Source: Flavobacteriales bacterium | Lineage (GTDB): Bacteria; Bacteroidota; Bacteroidia; Flavobacteriales; Flavobacteriaceae | Direction: 5' to 3' | NCBI GenBank assembly: GCA_024643405.1 | Contig: JAHENA010000004.1 | Location: 24,166-88,165, forward strand | Length of the DNA stretch: 64,000 bases | Part shown: piece by piece, positions 8,952 to 17,268 of the stretch | Numbering within the stretch: the stretch's first letter is position 1 | Layout: every line of letters begins with the position of its first letter | The notes under the pieces: model-generated | Databases searched by the model: none | The model's input: only the letters and a program-made list of their open reading frames with translations | Told to the model about the DNA's origin: nothing | Made by a program: the position numbers and the translations under genes

Positions 8952-8969
8952 AAAGATTATAATATCTTT
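8952..8969. promoter_or_regulatory. Inverted repeat AAAGAT-N6-ATCTTT, candidate Rrf2 operator
   Basis: A perfect 6-bp inverted repeat with a TATAAT centre ends 6 bp before the -7 element of the Rrf2-type gene, so a bound dimer would block the promoter. The AAGAT half-site and spacing are of the general kind bound by Rrf2-family regulators. Autoregulation is inferred. Confidence 0.45.
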
Positions 8970-8975
8970 TTTTAT

Positions 8976-8983
8976 TAAGTTTG
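8976..8983 (+). promoter_or_regulatory. -7 promoter element TAAGTTTG of the Rrf2-type gene
   Basis: This is a full match to the Bacteroidetes -7 consensus TAnnTTTG, 14 bp before the ATG at 8998. The transcript leader would be only a few bases long. The upstream -33 region overlaps the inverted repeat at 8952-8969. Confidence 0.5.
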
Positions 8984-8997
8984 AAAAAAAATCACTT

Positions 8998-9456
8998 ATG
9001 CTAACAAACGCCTGTCAATATGCCATCCGGTCCATTTTATATTTAGCCATTCATACGGATGAACAGTATAAAGTAGGGGTAAAAAAAATTGCAGAAGAAC
9101 TGGAATCGCCTCAGCCATTTTTAGCTAAGTTATTACAGCAACTTAACAAGGGAAATCTGGTGTCTTCAACCAAAGGACCAAACGGTGGTTTTTATTTATC
9201 AAAAAAGGATAAAGAGAAAGCTGTATGGGATATTATTAAAAATATTGATGGAACTTCTAAATTTGACGACTGCTTTTTGGGTTTATCTAAATGCAGTGAT
9301 GAAACTCCTTGCCCGGTTCATTTTATAGTTTCTCCTTTTAAACAAAAACTTCTTGAAAATTTTAGAGATAAAACCATTTCACAATATGTCATTGAAATTC
9401 AACAAACGGGAAAAGTTTTATCTCTTAAAGATTTTGATATTACCAATGAGTCTTAA
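8998..9456 (+). CDS. Rrf2-family transcriptional regulator with three cysteines, 152 aa
   Basis: The N-terminal winged helix is typical of Rrf2 (MLTNACQYAIRSILYLAIHT, then ESPQPFLAKLLQQLNKGNLV, and the wing STKGPNGGFYLSK). Cysteines at residues 92, 99 and 105 (DDCFLGLSKCSDETPCPVHF) match the three-cysteine iron-sulfur site of IscR/NsrR-type members, with spacing x6 and x5. Family knowledge suggests sensing of nitric oxide, oxygen or cluster status. An inverted repeat overlaps its own promoter. It converges tail to tail, 1 bp apart, with the cysteine-rich gene linked to nrdDG, so control of that anaerobic locus is a reasonable inference but not shown. Confidence 0.85.
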   Translation: MLTNACQYAIRSILYLAIHTDEQYKVGVKKIAEELESPQPFLAKLLQQLNKGNLVSSTKGPNGGFYLSKKDKEKAVWDIIKNIDGTSKFDDCFLGLSKCSDETPCPVHFIVSPFKQKLLENFRDKTISQYVIEIQQTGKVLSLKDFDITNES

Positions 9457-9457
9457 T

Positions 9458-11275
9458 CTATGCCTTCACCGGGATTGGAACAAGACTTTCTATTTCTGAA
9501 TGAATTCTTTCCAACACTTCAGTTCCTAACTCCAATTCCTTCATAATCATATGTTTTTTATCATCAAAAACGTTTGAAATATTGTTAAATAAATTCTGAT
9601 AATATGCAATACCTTCTTTCATATTATTGGTAAATGTTAGTAGATATTTTTCTTCTTTTTTATTCATATCCCTTTTAACCTCTAATAATTTATTTTTAAG
9701 ATACTCTAAATAGATTTGAAGTTCTTTAATAAACATATTCGGTCGATCAGTTCTTGTTATCATATTATCCCTTCCATAAATATGATCCGTCATGTTTTTT
9801 AAACTCATAATTTTTGAATAATATGCCATGTTTGGACCAGGACATATTGAAACACCATTTCCTTCAACCTTGGTGTCTAAATTATAAGCCAACAAGGCAG
9901 AAGTCCCTAATCCGACACAAGTACAGGTTTTTTCTGTAATTTTATTCAAACTTTCTTGGTATAATTCATCAGATAATCCTTTAGAGTCTAACTCTTTTAT
10001 TTTTAAGTATTGGTATTCTCTGGAAGCGGTACAAATACCAGTTTCTTTAAATTCCATATTTAATGACACGAACTTTTTTGGACATGAGCTACCAGGTCTT
10101 CCTTTATTAATCAAACGTTCCTTTTCTAAATCTTTCGTGTTTTTTTTAAGATTGTTAAAAGGAACTCCCAGTGGCGAAATATCACTTAAATACAAATCTT
10201 CTTCTTTTGCTTTGACTAATTGATTCAGAGTTTTTTCGTCAACTGTAGTTGCCTCAGGAACTAATAAAAACGGTGTTCCCCATCCAATAGAATCTAGGTT
10301 ATAATGGTTTAATAAAAATGAATGTTCTTCTTCAGTACCCACACCACCTTGCGCCGAAATTTCTAATTTTAAAGGAATTTTCGAAACTGAACGGCCCTGG
10401 TTAATTAATTCTTGGTTTAAAATATCTTGAATTGAATTTCTTAACTCCTCTCTTTTATCTTTAAATTCAGCCAACACAGGGCCTAAAAGATACCCATCAG
10501 TTGCAAACGCATGACCTCCACAATTTAGTCCAGATTCAATTCTATATTCTGAGACCCATAATCCTTTTTTGGCTAAAAATTTTCCTTGAATCATAGCTGA
10601 TCTATAGTCACTAACCTTTAAAATAATTTTCTTATTAAAATGACCTTCTTCATTAGGGTAAAAATCATTAAACTGACTCATATAGGCATATAATCTCGGA
10701 TTCATCCCAGCGGATAAAATGACTGATGATTTTAATTTACTATTGGCAAAGCCCCTAAGAGCAGCATGTGCATCGTTATATTCTACAGGTAATTTAATAT
10801 CCTTTTTATAGTTGTCTTTGTCAACTTTCGTCATAATGTTCACATCAATACTTCCCATAGTTAAAGCTTGTGATGCCCAGTCTTTAATTTCCGAAATATT
10901 AAATCCTTTTTCCGTCAACTTTTTGAATTCAGATTTCAAATTTGAGCTGTTTGGAAGCATGTTGATGTAAGCCCTTAATTCATCACTTTTTTCAGTTGTG
11001 ACATTTTTTAAGTCATCAAACTTTTTTTCAGCCAAATCACTAATTAAGTTCAGGTAGGAAGTAATTCTTTTTGCTCTAAAGTCATCTATTTTATTAGTGA
11101 TTTCTTTATATGGAATCTCAAATTTGTCGCTATACATCTTTCGTAATTTCTCTAGTAAAATATCGTCAACTAAAGAAATGACTGAATCCATGCCATATTG
11201 AGCAACCTTGAAAGGCGTATCAATAGTGAAACCTATTCCCATTACAGGGATATGAAATGAATGTGTTCTTGTCAT
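9458..11275 (-). CDS. Cysteine-rich protein with nitronate-monooxygenase-like FMN-barrel motifs, 605 aa
   Basis: I do not know a characterised homologue. Motifs fit the nitronate monooxygenase/FabK FMN barrel: MGIGFTIDTPFKVAQYG at residues 12-28 resembles the first strand; SGLNCGGHAFATDGY (249-262) resembles the EAGGH catalytic-histidine motif; LEISAQGGVGTEEEHSFLL (304-322), then DSIGWGTPFLLVPEA (328-342), resembles the phosphate-binding GG and GT loops. Two helical insertions (about 35-135 and 500-600) and six cysteines (252, 398, 415, 451, 453, 478) set it apart and could hold a metal or cluster. It lies 184 bp downstream of nrdD on the same strand, behind a 20-bp perfect hairpin. An FMN oxidoreductase role under low oxygen is inference. 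Confidence 0.55.
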   Translation of the reverse strand: MTRTHSFHIPVMGIGFTIDTPFKVAQYGMDSVISLVDDILLEKLRKMYSDKFEIPYKEITNKIDDFRAKRITSYLNLISDLAEKKFDDLKNVTTEKSDELRAYINMLPNSSNLKSEFKKLTEKGFNISEIKDWASQALTMGSIDVNIMTKVDKDNYKKDIKLPVEYNDAHAALRGFANSKLKSSVILSAGMNPRLYAYMSQFNDFYPNEEGHFNKKIILKVSDYRSAMIQGKFLAKKGLWVSEYRIESGLNCGGHAFATDGYLLGPVLAEFKDKREELRNSIQDILNQELINQGRSVSKIPLKLEISAQGGVGTEEEHSFLLNHYNLDSIGWGTPFLLVPEATTVDEKTLNQLVKAKEEDLYLSDISPLGVPFNNLKKNTKDLEKERLINKGRPGSSCPKKFVSLNMEFKETGICTASREYQYLKIKELDSKGLSDELYQESLNKITEKTCTCVGLGTSALLAYNLDTKVEGNGVSICPGPNMAYYSKIMSLKNMTDHIYGRDNMITRTDRPNMFIKELQIYLEYLKNKLLEVKRDMNKKEEKYLLTFTNNMKEGIAYYQNLFNNISNVFDDKKHMIMKELELGTEVLERIHSEIESLVPIPVKA

Positions 11276-11306
11276 AAACTAGATTTAATTCGTTGTTTAA
11301 TAAAAT

Positions 11307-11348
11307 AATCATCGAGTCTTTAATTTGTAAATTAAAGACTCGATGATT
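11307..11348. terminator. Perfect 20-bp hairpin between nrdD and the FMN-barrel-like gene
   Basis: The arms AATCATCGAGTCTTTAATTT (11307-11326) and AAATTAAAGACTCGATGATT (11329-11348) pair perfectly around a two-base centre. On the minus strand it is followed by ATTTTATT and then, within 31 bp, by the next start codon. It may terminate the nrdGD transcript or act as a leader structure of the downstream gene. Confidence 0.6.
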
Positions 11349-11459
11349 TTAATTTGCTATTAATGCAATCAATGGTTAAAGATATTGGGTTAAATACTTC
11401 TAGAATATGATATTCATCATACTACATGAAAACATCTTTATAAATATCTTTCCCCTATT

Positions 11460-13331
11460 TTATTTATACACCTCCTGTTTTTCTTGTTTTTGTTCTTGTT
11501 GTCCTTGAAATTTTGTGATAGCATTAGCCCTAATATCAGCTAATTTATTGGTCGTTTTTTCTATATGATAATGTCTTAATTGATGCTCATTTTGTCTTCC
11601 AGAACTAAAACTTGAAACACGTTTTAAATAGCCAATGACGCGTGTTGCATGATCAACATTGGTTGAACCACATGAAGTGCATATATAATTAGTTCTCTTG
11701 TCAATGGCATTGCAATCATTGCAAATAGTAATTTTAATGTTGAAACAGAAATAATTGCATCCAGCCATAGCTGTTGCATGAATAAGCTTAATGAATCCAT
11801 CTTTATTAGGAGCTTCTTCCAGATTTAAATGCAATGCCGAACCTCCATCAAGATATTTTATTATTTCCTTACCGTGTAATATAATTTTATCTAATGTATT
11901 TGTCTGTTGATCTTCTACCTTATAGAAATAAGAATTATAACAATCTCTTGGCACAAATAAACCATCCTGTTTATCCCATTTGGCATTTTTTATTCCTAAA
12001 TTTTCTGCAGGAACAAATTCTGTATTGAACATATAGCCATATTGCTTTTTAGCCAATTTGTTTTCATCATAAATAACCTTTAAATGCTTATTTACAAAAT
12101 CTTTATATTCCTTATTATTACCAACGTTGATTCCCTTGCTTTCCGCAGCTTCAACCATACCATTAATTCCAATAGTCAAGAATTGTTTATCAAGCGTAAT
12201 AAAGCCAGCCTTATAAACAGGCAGTAGGCCAGCCTTTTCATATTCTTCTATCAGTTTTCTATAGGCTACTTGATACTTATGTATTTTTTGCACCTCTTCT
12301 TTTATATTGGCTCCTTGTTGTACCAATCGGTTCATATTTAAAGTTATGACATTTATAGAGCCAGTGGCTACACCGCCAGCGCCTAATGAATAACTAAAAG
12401 TATTGTCGCTTATTTCACTGCGTAACCTGCAACATGAAGCTAAACTATCTGCGCTTTCCGATTGATAAATAAAAAAGGAATTACCTTCGCTTAATTCTTG
12501 AGCGCACATATCAGTAAATTCGGTGTCCACTGGTTTTCCATCATTTATCAACATAGCTGCAGTAACTACCGGGAAGGTCAGGATGGCTTTATTTCGTTCT
12601 CCGTTAAACCATTTCATAAAATAAGCCTGAAGCTTTTTAACGCTTTCCCATTTAGGTTTAGTCATGTCAGGAAAGACAAAATCAGCAAACATGCTATTAA
12701 AATACGACTCATCATAAATTGAAATATTCCAGAAAACGGATTGATAGCCTCTTGCGGCTGCAGGTTGATTAACCGCGTATACAACATGCTGCAAATGATT
12801 GGCTATAAGATTTTCATTAGACTCTATATAGTTTTCACCATAATCCTTTGACGCAAAATGATCAAAATACATCAAAAATTCAACCGTAGCCAAAGCACCA
12901 GCAAATTGAGAGCTCACAGCAAAAACTAAATTTACAAATTCCCCACAAAAACTTTCCAAATGTTTGGGGGCTCTGCTTTCTCCGCCCACTTTAGTGAGTC
13001 CATCAAATAAAAATGGATACATACTTATTGAAACACAATAGGGTTTCAAAGAGGTTTCATCATGAATATAAATTTCATGTGATTCAATTTGCCTTATATA
13101 TTCATTAGCTGTATCATCTCCAAATAGTGAAGCAATTTTACGTTTTACCAAAGCTCTATTTACCTGTATATTGATATCCTTATTTAGCTCAGCTTCCATG
13201 GTTGCAATGTTTTTTGAAGTGACATTGGCATTGGCATCCACTTTAGAACCATCAGCAGCGTTTGAAGAATTGATATAATGGTCAATAAAATCTATTTTTT
13301 GATTTACTTGGGTGCTGGTAAGTCGTATCAT
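11460..13331 (-). CDS. nrdD: Anaerobic ribonucleoside-triphosphate reductase, class III, 623 aa
   Basis: It makes deoxyribonucleotides without oxygen through a glycyl radical. Visible landmarks: the active-site region SADSLASCCRLRSE with Cys300/Cys301; GGVATGSINVITLNMNRL (319-336); NTEFVPAENLG (436-446); a zinc site of two CxxC pairs (Cys537/540 and Cys551/554); and the radical loop TRVIGYLKRV with Gly567. The length is near the family norm. The C-terminal tail is Gln-rich (QGQQEQKQEKQE) and probably disordered. It starts 5 bp after nrdG ends, so the two form an operon. Its presence implies growth, or at least DNA synthesis, at low oxygen. Confidence 0.95.
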   Translation of the reverse strand: MIRLTSTQVNQKIDFIDHYINSSNAADGSKVDANANVTSKNIATMEAELNKDINIQVNRALVKRKIASLFGDDTANEYIRQIESHEIYIHDETSLKPYCVSISMYPFLFDGLTKVGGESRAPKHLESFCGEFVNLVFAVSSQFAGALATVEFLMYFDHFASKDYGENYIESNENLIANHLQHVVYAVNQPAAARGYQSVFWNISIYDESYFNSMFADFVFPDMTKPKWESVKKLQAYFMKWFNGERNKAILTFPVVTAAMLINDGKPVDTEFTDMCAQELSEGNSFFIYQSESADSLASCCRLRSEISDNTFSYSLGAGGVATGSINVITLNMNRLVQQGANIKEEVQKIHKYQVAYRKLIEEYEKAGLLPVYKAGFITLDKQFLTIGINGMVEAAESKGINVGNNKEYKDFVNKHLKVIYDENKLAKKQYGYMFNTEFVPAENLGIKNAKWDKQDGLFVPRDCYNSYFYKVEDQQTNTLDKIILHGKEIIKYLDGGSALHLNLEEAPNKDGFIKLIHATAMAGCNYFCFNIKITICNDCNAIDKRTNYICTSCGSTNVDHATRVIGYLKRVSSFSSGRQNEHQLRHYHIEKTTNKLADIRANAITKFQGQQEQKQEKQEVYK

Positions 13332-13336
13332 ACAAT

Positions 13337-13786
13337 TTAATTTTTAATGAATAAGTTATTTTTAATAGTATTTGATTTAATCTCAATAAATTTTTGATTA
13401 GTTCTTTCGCTATTTAATCCTCCTAAATCAGAATCCCATTTACCTGTTTTAATCCAGTTGAGTTCATTAAGAATCGCTTGAGAAACCATTTCTTGCCCTG
13501 TATATAGACAGGTTTTATAACACCTGTTTCTAGCTAATTTTAACATGTCAACCAATTGCTCTTCATGCCATTCTCCACCCATGAATAGAACACATGTTGC
13601 TAAGTTTTCATATTGTTGCAATAATTCTAAAAATCTTTCATTAGTAAGTGCATCACCATTGAATTCTTTCCATAAATATGGGGAATGGCATCCATCACAT
13701 TTTAAAGGACATCCACAAATGGAAAAACACAAACTAATTTCTCCGGGTACTTCTTGAAATACGACTTGAAAATCGTAATAATTCAT
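13337..13786 (-). CDS. nrdG: Anaerobic ribonucleotide reductase-activating protein (radical SAM), 149 aa
   Basis: The radical-SAM motif CxxxCxxC is present as CPLKCDGC at residues 26-33 and is followed by HSPYLW. A GGE motif (FMGGEWHEEQL, around residue 68) fits the SAM-binding strand. The protein reductively cleaves S-adenosylmethionine to place the glycyl radical on NrdD. Length is normal for small NrdG proteins. Two further cysteines (20 and 24) precede the cluster. It is the first gene of a tight operon with nrdD and faces away from ppc across a 386-bp intergenic region. Confidence 0.93.
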   Translation of the reverse strand: MNYYDFQVVFQEVPGEISLCFSICGCPLKCDGCHSPYLWKEFNGDALTNERFLELLQQYENLATCVLFMGGEWHEEQLVDMLKLARNRCYKTCLYTGQEMVSQAILNELNWIKTGKWDSDLGGLNSERTNQKFIEIKSNTIKNNLFIKN

Positions 13787-14172
13787 TCTTCAATAAAATT
13801 TAAAGGATTATAAGGTCTTTTAATAGTTAATAAAAATAAAGACTATTTACTTTCATTTAAACTAAGGCTAAATGAGTTATTAAAAAGGTTATTAACAATA
13901 TGAGATTTTTGTATTAAAACGGCAAAAAAGACCTACCTAACAAGTAATCTCACTTATATCCCGTTTCCAAATAATTATTAATAATCTGCAAATAAATACT
14001 CGGAAAGATATTATGGATACAAATTATTAAAAGATACTAAAGAACCTCCCTTTTTATTTAATTATTCACAATTAGAATTGACTATACTACAAAAATTGAT
14101 AAAACTTTATTCATCTCACAGTGATTCATTGAAGCTTCATTACTTTTACAGTTCATTACATTTATAAGTACT
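13787..14172. promoter_or_regulatory. Divergent intergenic region nrdG / ppc
   Basis: These 386 bp carry the promoters of nrdG (minus) and ppc (plus). I see no ORF with protein-like content, no long repeat and no convincing FNR-type palindrome. TACTTTTA shortly before ppc is a one-mismatch -7 candidate, and TATCTTTC on the minus strand near 13999 is one for nrdG. Neither has a good -33 partner. Confidence 0.35.
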
Positions 14173-16761
14173 ATGTCTGTAGAACCTAAATTATCCCGTT
14201 TTAAGCAAAACGTTTTGTCAAAATATCAAATTTACAATAGTATATTTATGACATTACCCTTTGACTCCATTACAAAAACTGGTGTTTTGCTTCCATTATT
14301 TCACGAAACTTGCAAAAAAGGTTTCGCTAATGGCGACGACCCCACAACCATAGTTGATCTTTTTTTTAAAAAATACCAAGCCCGACGTGACAAACAAAGT
14401 CAAATAAATTTATTATTTAGATTTATTCAATATATAGAACGACAAGTGGTTTTATTTGATGCCGTTGAAGATGCAGCCTTTCCTATTGTTAACAATATGG
14501 AAGGTATAGGTACTTTAAGAAACCTTAAGGAATCTGCTATTTCCAATAACAGTATAGAAGAATTAAAAAACTATCTTGAAGCGTTTAAGGTTCGTATTGT
14601 TTTAACAGCACATCCTACTCAATTTTATCCAGGGTCTGTTTTAGGCATTATTACAGATTTAACTCAAGCTATAAAAGACAACAACCTTTCTAATATTCAT
14701 AATTTATTTGGCCAATTAGGAAAAACTCCATTTTTCAAACATGAAAAACCAACGCCTTATGATGAAGCCATTAGTCTTATTTGGTATTTAGAAAATGTTT
14801 TTTACAAATCATTTGGAGAGATATATAACTATATTCAACAAAATATTTATGATGATAGCCGAAAACATAATGAGATTATAAATATTGGCTTTTGGCCTGG
14901 TGGAGATAGAGATGGTAACCCTTTTGTAAAACCTGATACCACTTTAAGAGTAGCTGATAAACTAAAACAATCTATTCTCAAAAAATACTATGCAGATTTA
15001 AAAGATTTAAGACGTAAACTTACATTTAGAGGAGTGGAAGAGCGCGTAGTTCGCCTTGAAACCATTATGTATAATTACAGTTTGGACTTGAATTTTGAAG
15101 GAAAAATTACTGTAAAAGAATTTCTTAAAGAATTACTAGACATCAGGGATCACCTTGTTCAAGAGTTTCAATCATTATATGTTAATGATATAAATTGTTT
15201 AATAAACAGGGTACATTTATTTAAATACAATTTTGCGACTTTAGATATAAGACAAGATAGCAGAATACATCATTCGGTTTTTACAACCGTAATTGATTAT
15301 TTAATTAATAAAGGAAGTGCTTCTTTTCCAAAAAATTATCACAATTTATCAGAAAAAGAACAAATAAATATTTTGTCTGAAGCTTCTTTTGAAACTATTG
15401 ATGTAAATGCTTTTCAAGATGAAATGGTTTATAATACCATAAAAACTATTGAAGCGATTAAAGTTATACAAGAATCAAATGGTGAAGGTGGTGCTAATAG
15501 ATATATCATTAGTAACAACCAAACGGCTTTAAATATGATGCAGCTTTTTGCTATGCTAAAAATAATTGCATTTAAAGACCAATTAACTGTCGATACGGTG
15601 CCACTATTCGAAACGATAACAGATTTAGAAAATGCGCCGGGTGTTATGGAGGAGTTATATACAAATCCAGCATATATGGCCCATTTAAAAACTCGTGGTA
15701 ATAAACAAACTATTATGCTTGGTTTTTCAGATGGCACAAAAGATGGCGGTTATTTAATGGCGAACTGGGGTATTTATAGGGCTAAAGAATTGCTTACTGA
15801 AATGTCTAGAAAATACGGTATTACTGCCATCTTTTTTGATGGTCGTGGTGGCCCACCAGCTAGAGGAGGTGGAAAAACACATCAATTTTATGCATCATTA
15901 GGACCCACTATTGAAGATAAAGAAGTACAATTGACCATTCAAGGACAAACCATTAGCTCCAACTTTGGAACCTTAGATTCTTCACAATATAATTTGGAAC
16001 AACTAATAAGTTCTGGTATGTTTAACAGAATGGGGAAGGATAAACTTGCTATGTCTGATGAAGACCGAATTGTAATGAACGATTTAGCAAATACCAGTTA
16101 TCAATCTTATAAAGATTTTAAAAATCACCCCATGTTCATTCCCTATTTAGAGAGAATGAGCACTTTAAAATATTATGCTAAAACCAATATTGGTAGCAGA
16201 CCATCAAAACGTTCTAATTCAGATACCTTAATATTTTCTGACTTAAGAGCTATTCCTTTTGTTGGTTCTTGGAGCCAATTAAAACAAAATGTTCCCGGAT
16301 TTTTTGGCGTAGGTACCGCTTTAAAAGCCTATGAGGATAAAGGGGAGTTCTACAAGGTGGAATCTCTCTATAAAAATTCTAAATTCTTTAAAACATTATT
16401 AGAAAATAGTATGATGGCGTTATCGAAATCATTTTTTGATTTAACAAAATACATGTCTAAAGACGAAGAGTTCGGTGACTTTTGGAATATTATATACAAC
16501 GAATACGTTACAACCAAAACGCTTCTGCTAAAACTTACCGGTTATAAGGAATTAATGGAAAATGAACCTTCTGGAAAAGCCTCCATTGAAGTTAGAGAAG
16601 CCATTGTTTTACCATTATTAACCATTCAACAGTACGCTCTTAAAAAAATTCAAGAGTTAGAAAAAGAAGATGTAAAAGATGAAGAACAGATTAAAATATT
16701 TGAAAAAATTGTGACACGTTCATTATTTGGAAACATTAATGCGAGTAGAAATTCTGCTTAA
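14173..16761 (+). CDS. ppc: Phosphoenolpyruvate carboxylase, 862 aa
   Basis: It fixes bicarbonate onto PEP to give oxaloacetate, refilling the TCA cycle and supplying carbon for ammonium assimilation. Motifs: VLTAHPTQFYPGSVL (catalytic His near 147), GFWPGGDRDGNPFV, MLGFSDGTKDGGYLMANWG, and the mobile glycine-rich loop FFDGRGGPPARGGGKTHQF near residue 555. The usual C-terminal MRNTG is replaced by SRNSA, a change at the terminal residues that contribute to the active site in other PEPCs. Length is normal for the bacterial enzyme. It converges with a P-II gene 16 bp downstream, at the edge of the nitrogen cluster. Confidence 0.95.
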   Translation: MSVEPKLSRFKQNVLSKYQIYNSIFMTLPFDSITKTGVLLPLFHETCKKGFANGDDPTTIVDLFFKKYQARRDKQSQINLLFRFIQYIERQVVLFDAVEDAAFPIVNNMEGIGTLRNLKESAISNNSIEELKNYLEAFKVRIVLTAHPTQFYPGSVLGIITDLTQAIKDNNLSNIHNLFGQLGKTPFFKHEKPTPYDEAISLIWYLENVFYKSFGEIYNYIQQNIYDDSRKHNEIINIGFWPGGDRDGNPFVKPDTTLRVADKLKQSILKKYYADLKDLRRKLTFRGVEERVVRLETIMYNYSLDLNFEGKITVKEFLKELLDIRDHLVQEFQSLYVNDINCLINRVHLFKYNFATLDIRQDSRIHHSVFTTVIDYLINKGSASFPKNYHNLSEKEQINILSEASFETIDVNAFQDEMVYNTIKTIEAIKVIQESNGEGGANRYIISNNQTALNMMQLFAMLKIIAFKDQLTVDTVPLFETITDLENAPGVMEELYTNPAYMAHLKTRGNKQTIMLGFSDGTKDGGYLMANWGIYRAKELLTEMSRKYGITAIFFDGRGGPPARGGGKTHQFYASLGPTIEDKEVQLTIQGQTISSNFGTLDSSQYNLEQLISSGMFNRMGKDKLAMSDEDRIVMNDLANTSYQSYKDFKNHPMFIPYLERMSTLKYYAKTNIGSRPSKRSNSDTLIFSDLRAIPFVGSWSQLKQNVPGFFGVGTALKAYEDKGEFYKVESLYKNSKFFKTLLENSMMALSKSFFDLTKYMSKDEEFGDFWNIIYNEYVTTKTLLLKLTGYKELMENEPSGKASIEVREAIVLPLLTIQQYALKKIQELEKEDVKDEEQIKIFEKIVTRSLFGNINASRNSA

Positions 16762-16777
16762 ATAGCTTAGTGAAAGA

Positions 16778-17116
16778 TTATTTTAAAGTTTTTCCTCCTT
16801 TTTCGCCCGTGCGTATTCTATAAGATTCTTGGATATCGGAAACAAAAATTTTCCCATCTCCTACTTCCCCTGTCCTGGCAGAAGTCATTATTGCCGATAT
16901 GGTTGCATCCGCAAAATCGTCATTAACGACAATGGATAGATATCTTCTTTGTATATCACTCGTGCTGTATGAAATGCCTCTATAAACGTGACCTTCTTTT
17001 TCATTGCCAATGCCTGTAACATCCCAATATGAAAAAAAGTTTACTCCTACACTGTGCAAAGCATTTTTTACTGCAATAAATTTAGATTTCCTAACAATTG
17101 CTTCAATCTTTTTCAT
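16778..17116 (-). CDS. P-II family nitrogen regulatory protein, copy 1, 112 aa
   Basis: Canonical P-II trimer subunit: N-terminal MKKIEAIVRKSKF, T-loop region GNEKEGHVYRGISYSTSD, the B-loop TGEVGDGKIFV and the C-loop SYRIRTGEKGG. P-II proteins sense ATP/ADP and 2-oxoglutarate and usually gate Amt channels. The YRGxxY pattern keeps a tyrosine at the place of the uridylylated tyrosine of enterobacterial GlnB, although the T-loop sequence differs. It is the most divergent of the three copies here and the only one cut off from the upstream amt gene by a strong terminator, so it probably has its own promoter and perhaps a different partner. Confidence 0.93.
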   Translation of the reverse strand: MKKIEAIVRKSKFIAVKNALHSVGVNFFSYWDVTGIGNEKEGHVYRGISYSTSDIQRRYLSIVVNDDFADATISAIMTSARTGEVGDGKIFVSDIQESYRIRTGEKGGKTLK

Positions 17117-17207
17117 GCTTTTTTGGTATTAATCTACATTCAAAAATAATCAAATTTTAGTAATTTTTTAAGTAGCCCTAACTCTTACCTAATATATTGT
17201 GTTGTAA

Positions 17208-17245
17208 AAAAAAGGATGGTTCAATAAATTGAACCATCCTTTTTT
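17208..17245. terminator. Strong 17-bp hairpin terminator after amt copy 1
   Basis: The arms AAAAAAGGATGGTTCAA and TTGAACCATCCTTTTTT enclose the loop TAAA. On the minus strand it lies between the amt stop (17269) and the P-II copy 1 start (17116), so it separates that P-II gene from the amt transcript. Confidence 0.9.
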
Positions 17246-17268
17246 AATACTATTTTAATTAAATGATA

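Noticed and set aside
11357..11374. FNR-like palindrome near TTAATGCAATCAA between nrdD and the downstream gene
   Set aside because: The spacing is 3 bases rather than the 4 of the FNR consensus, and one half-site has a mismatch. It does not meet the pattern.
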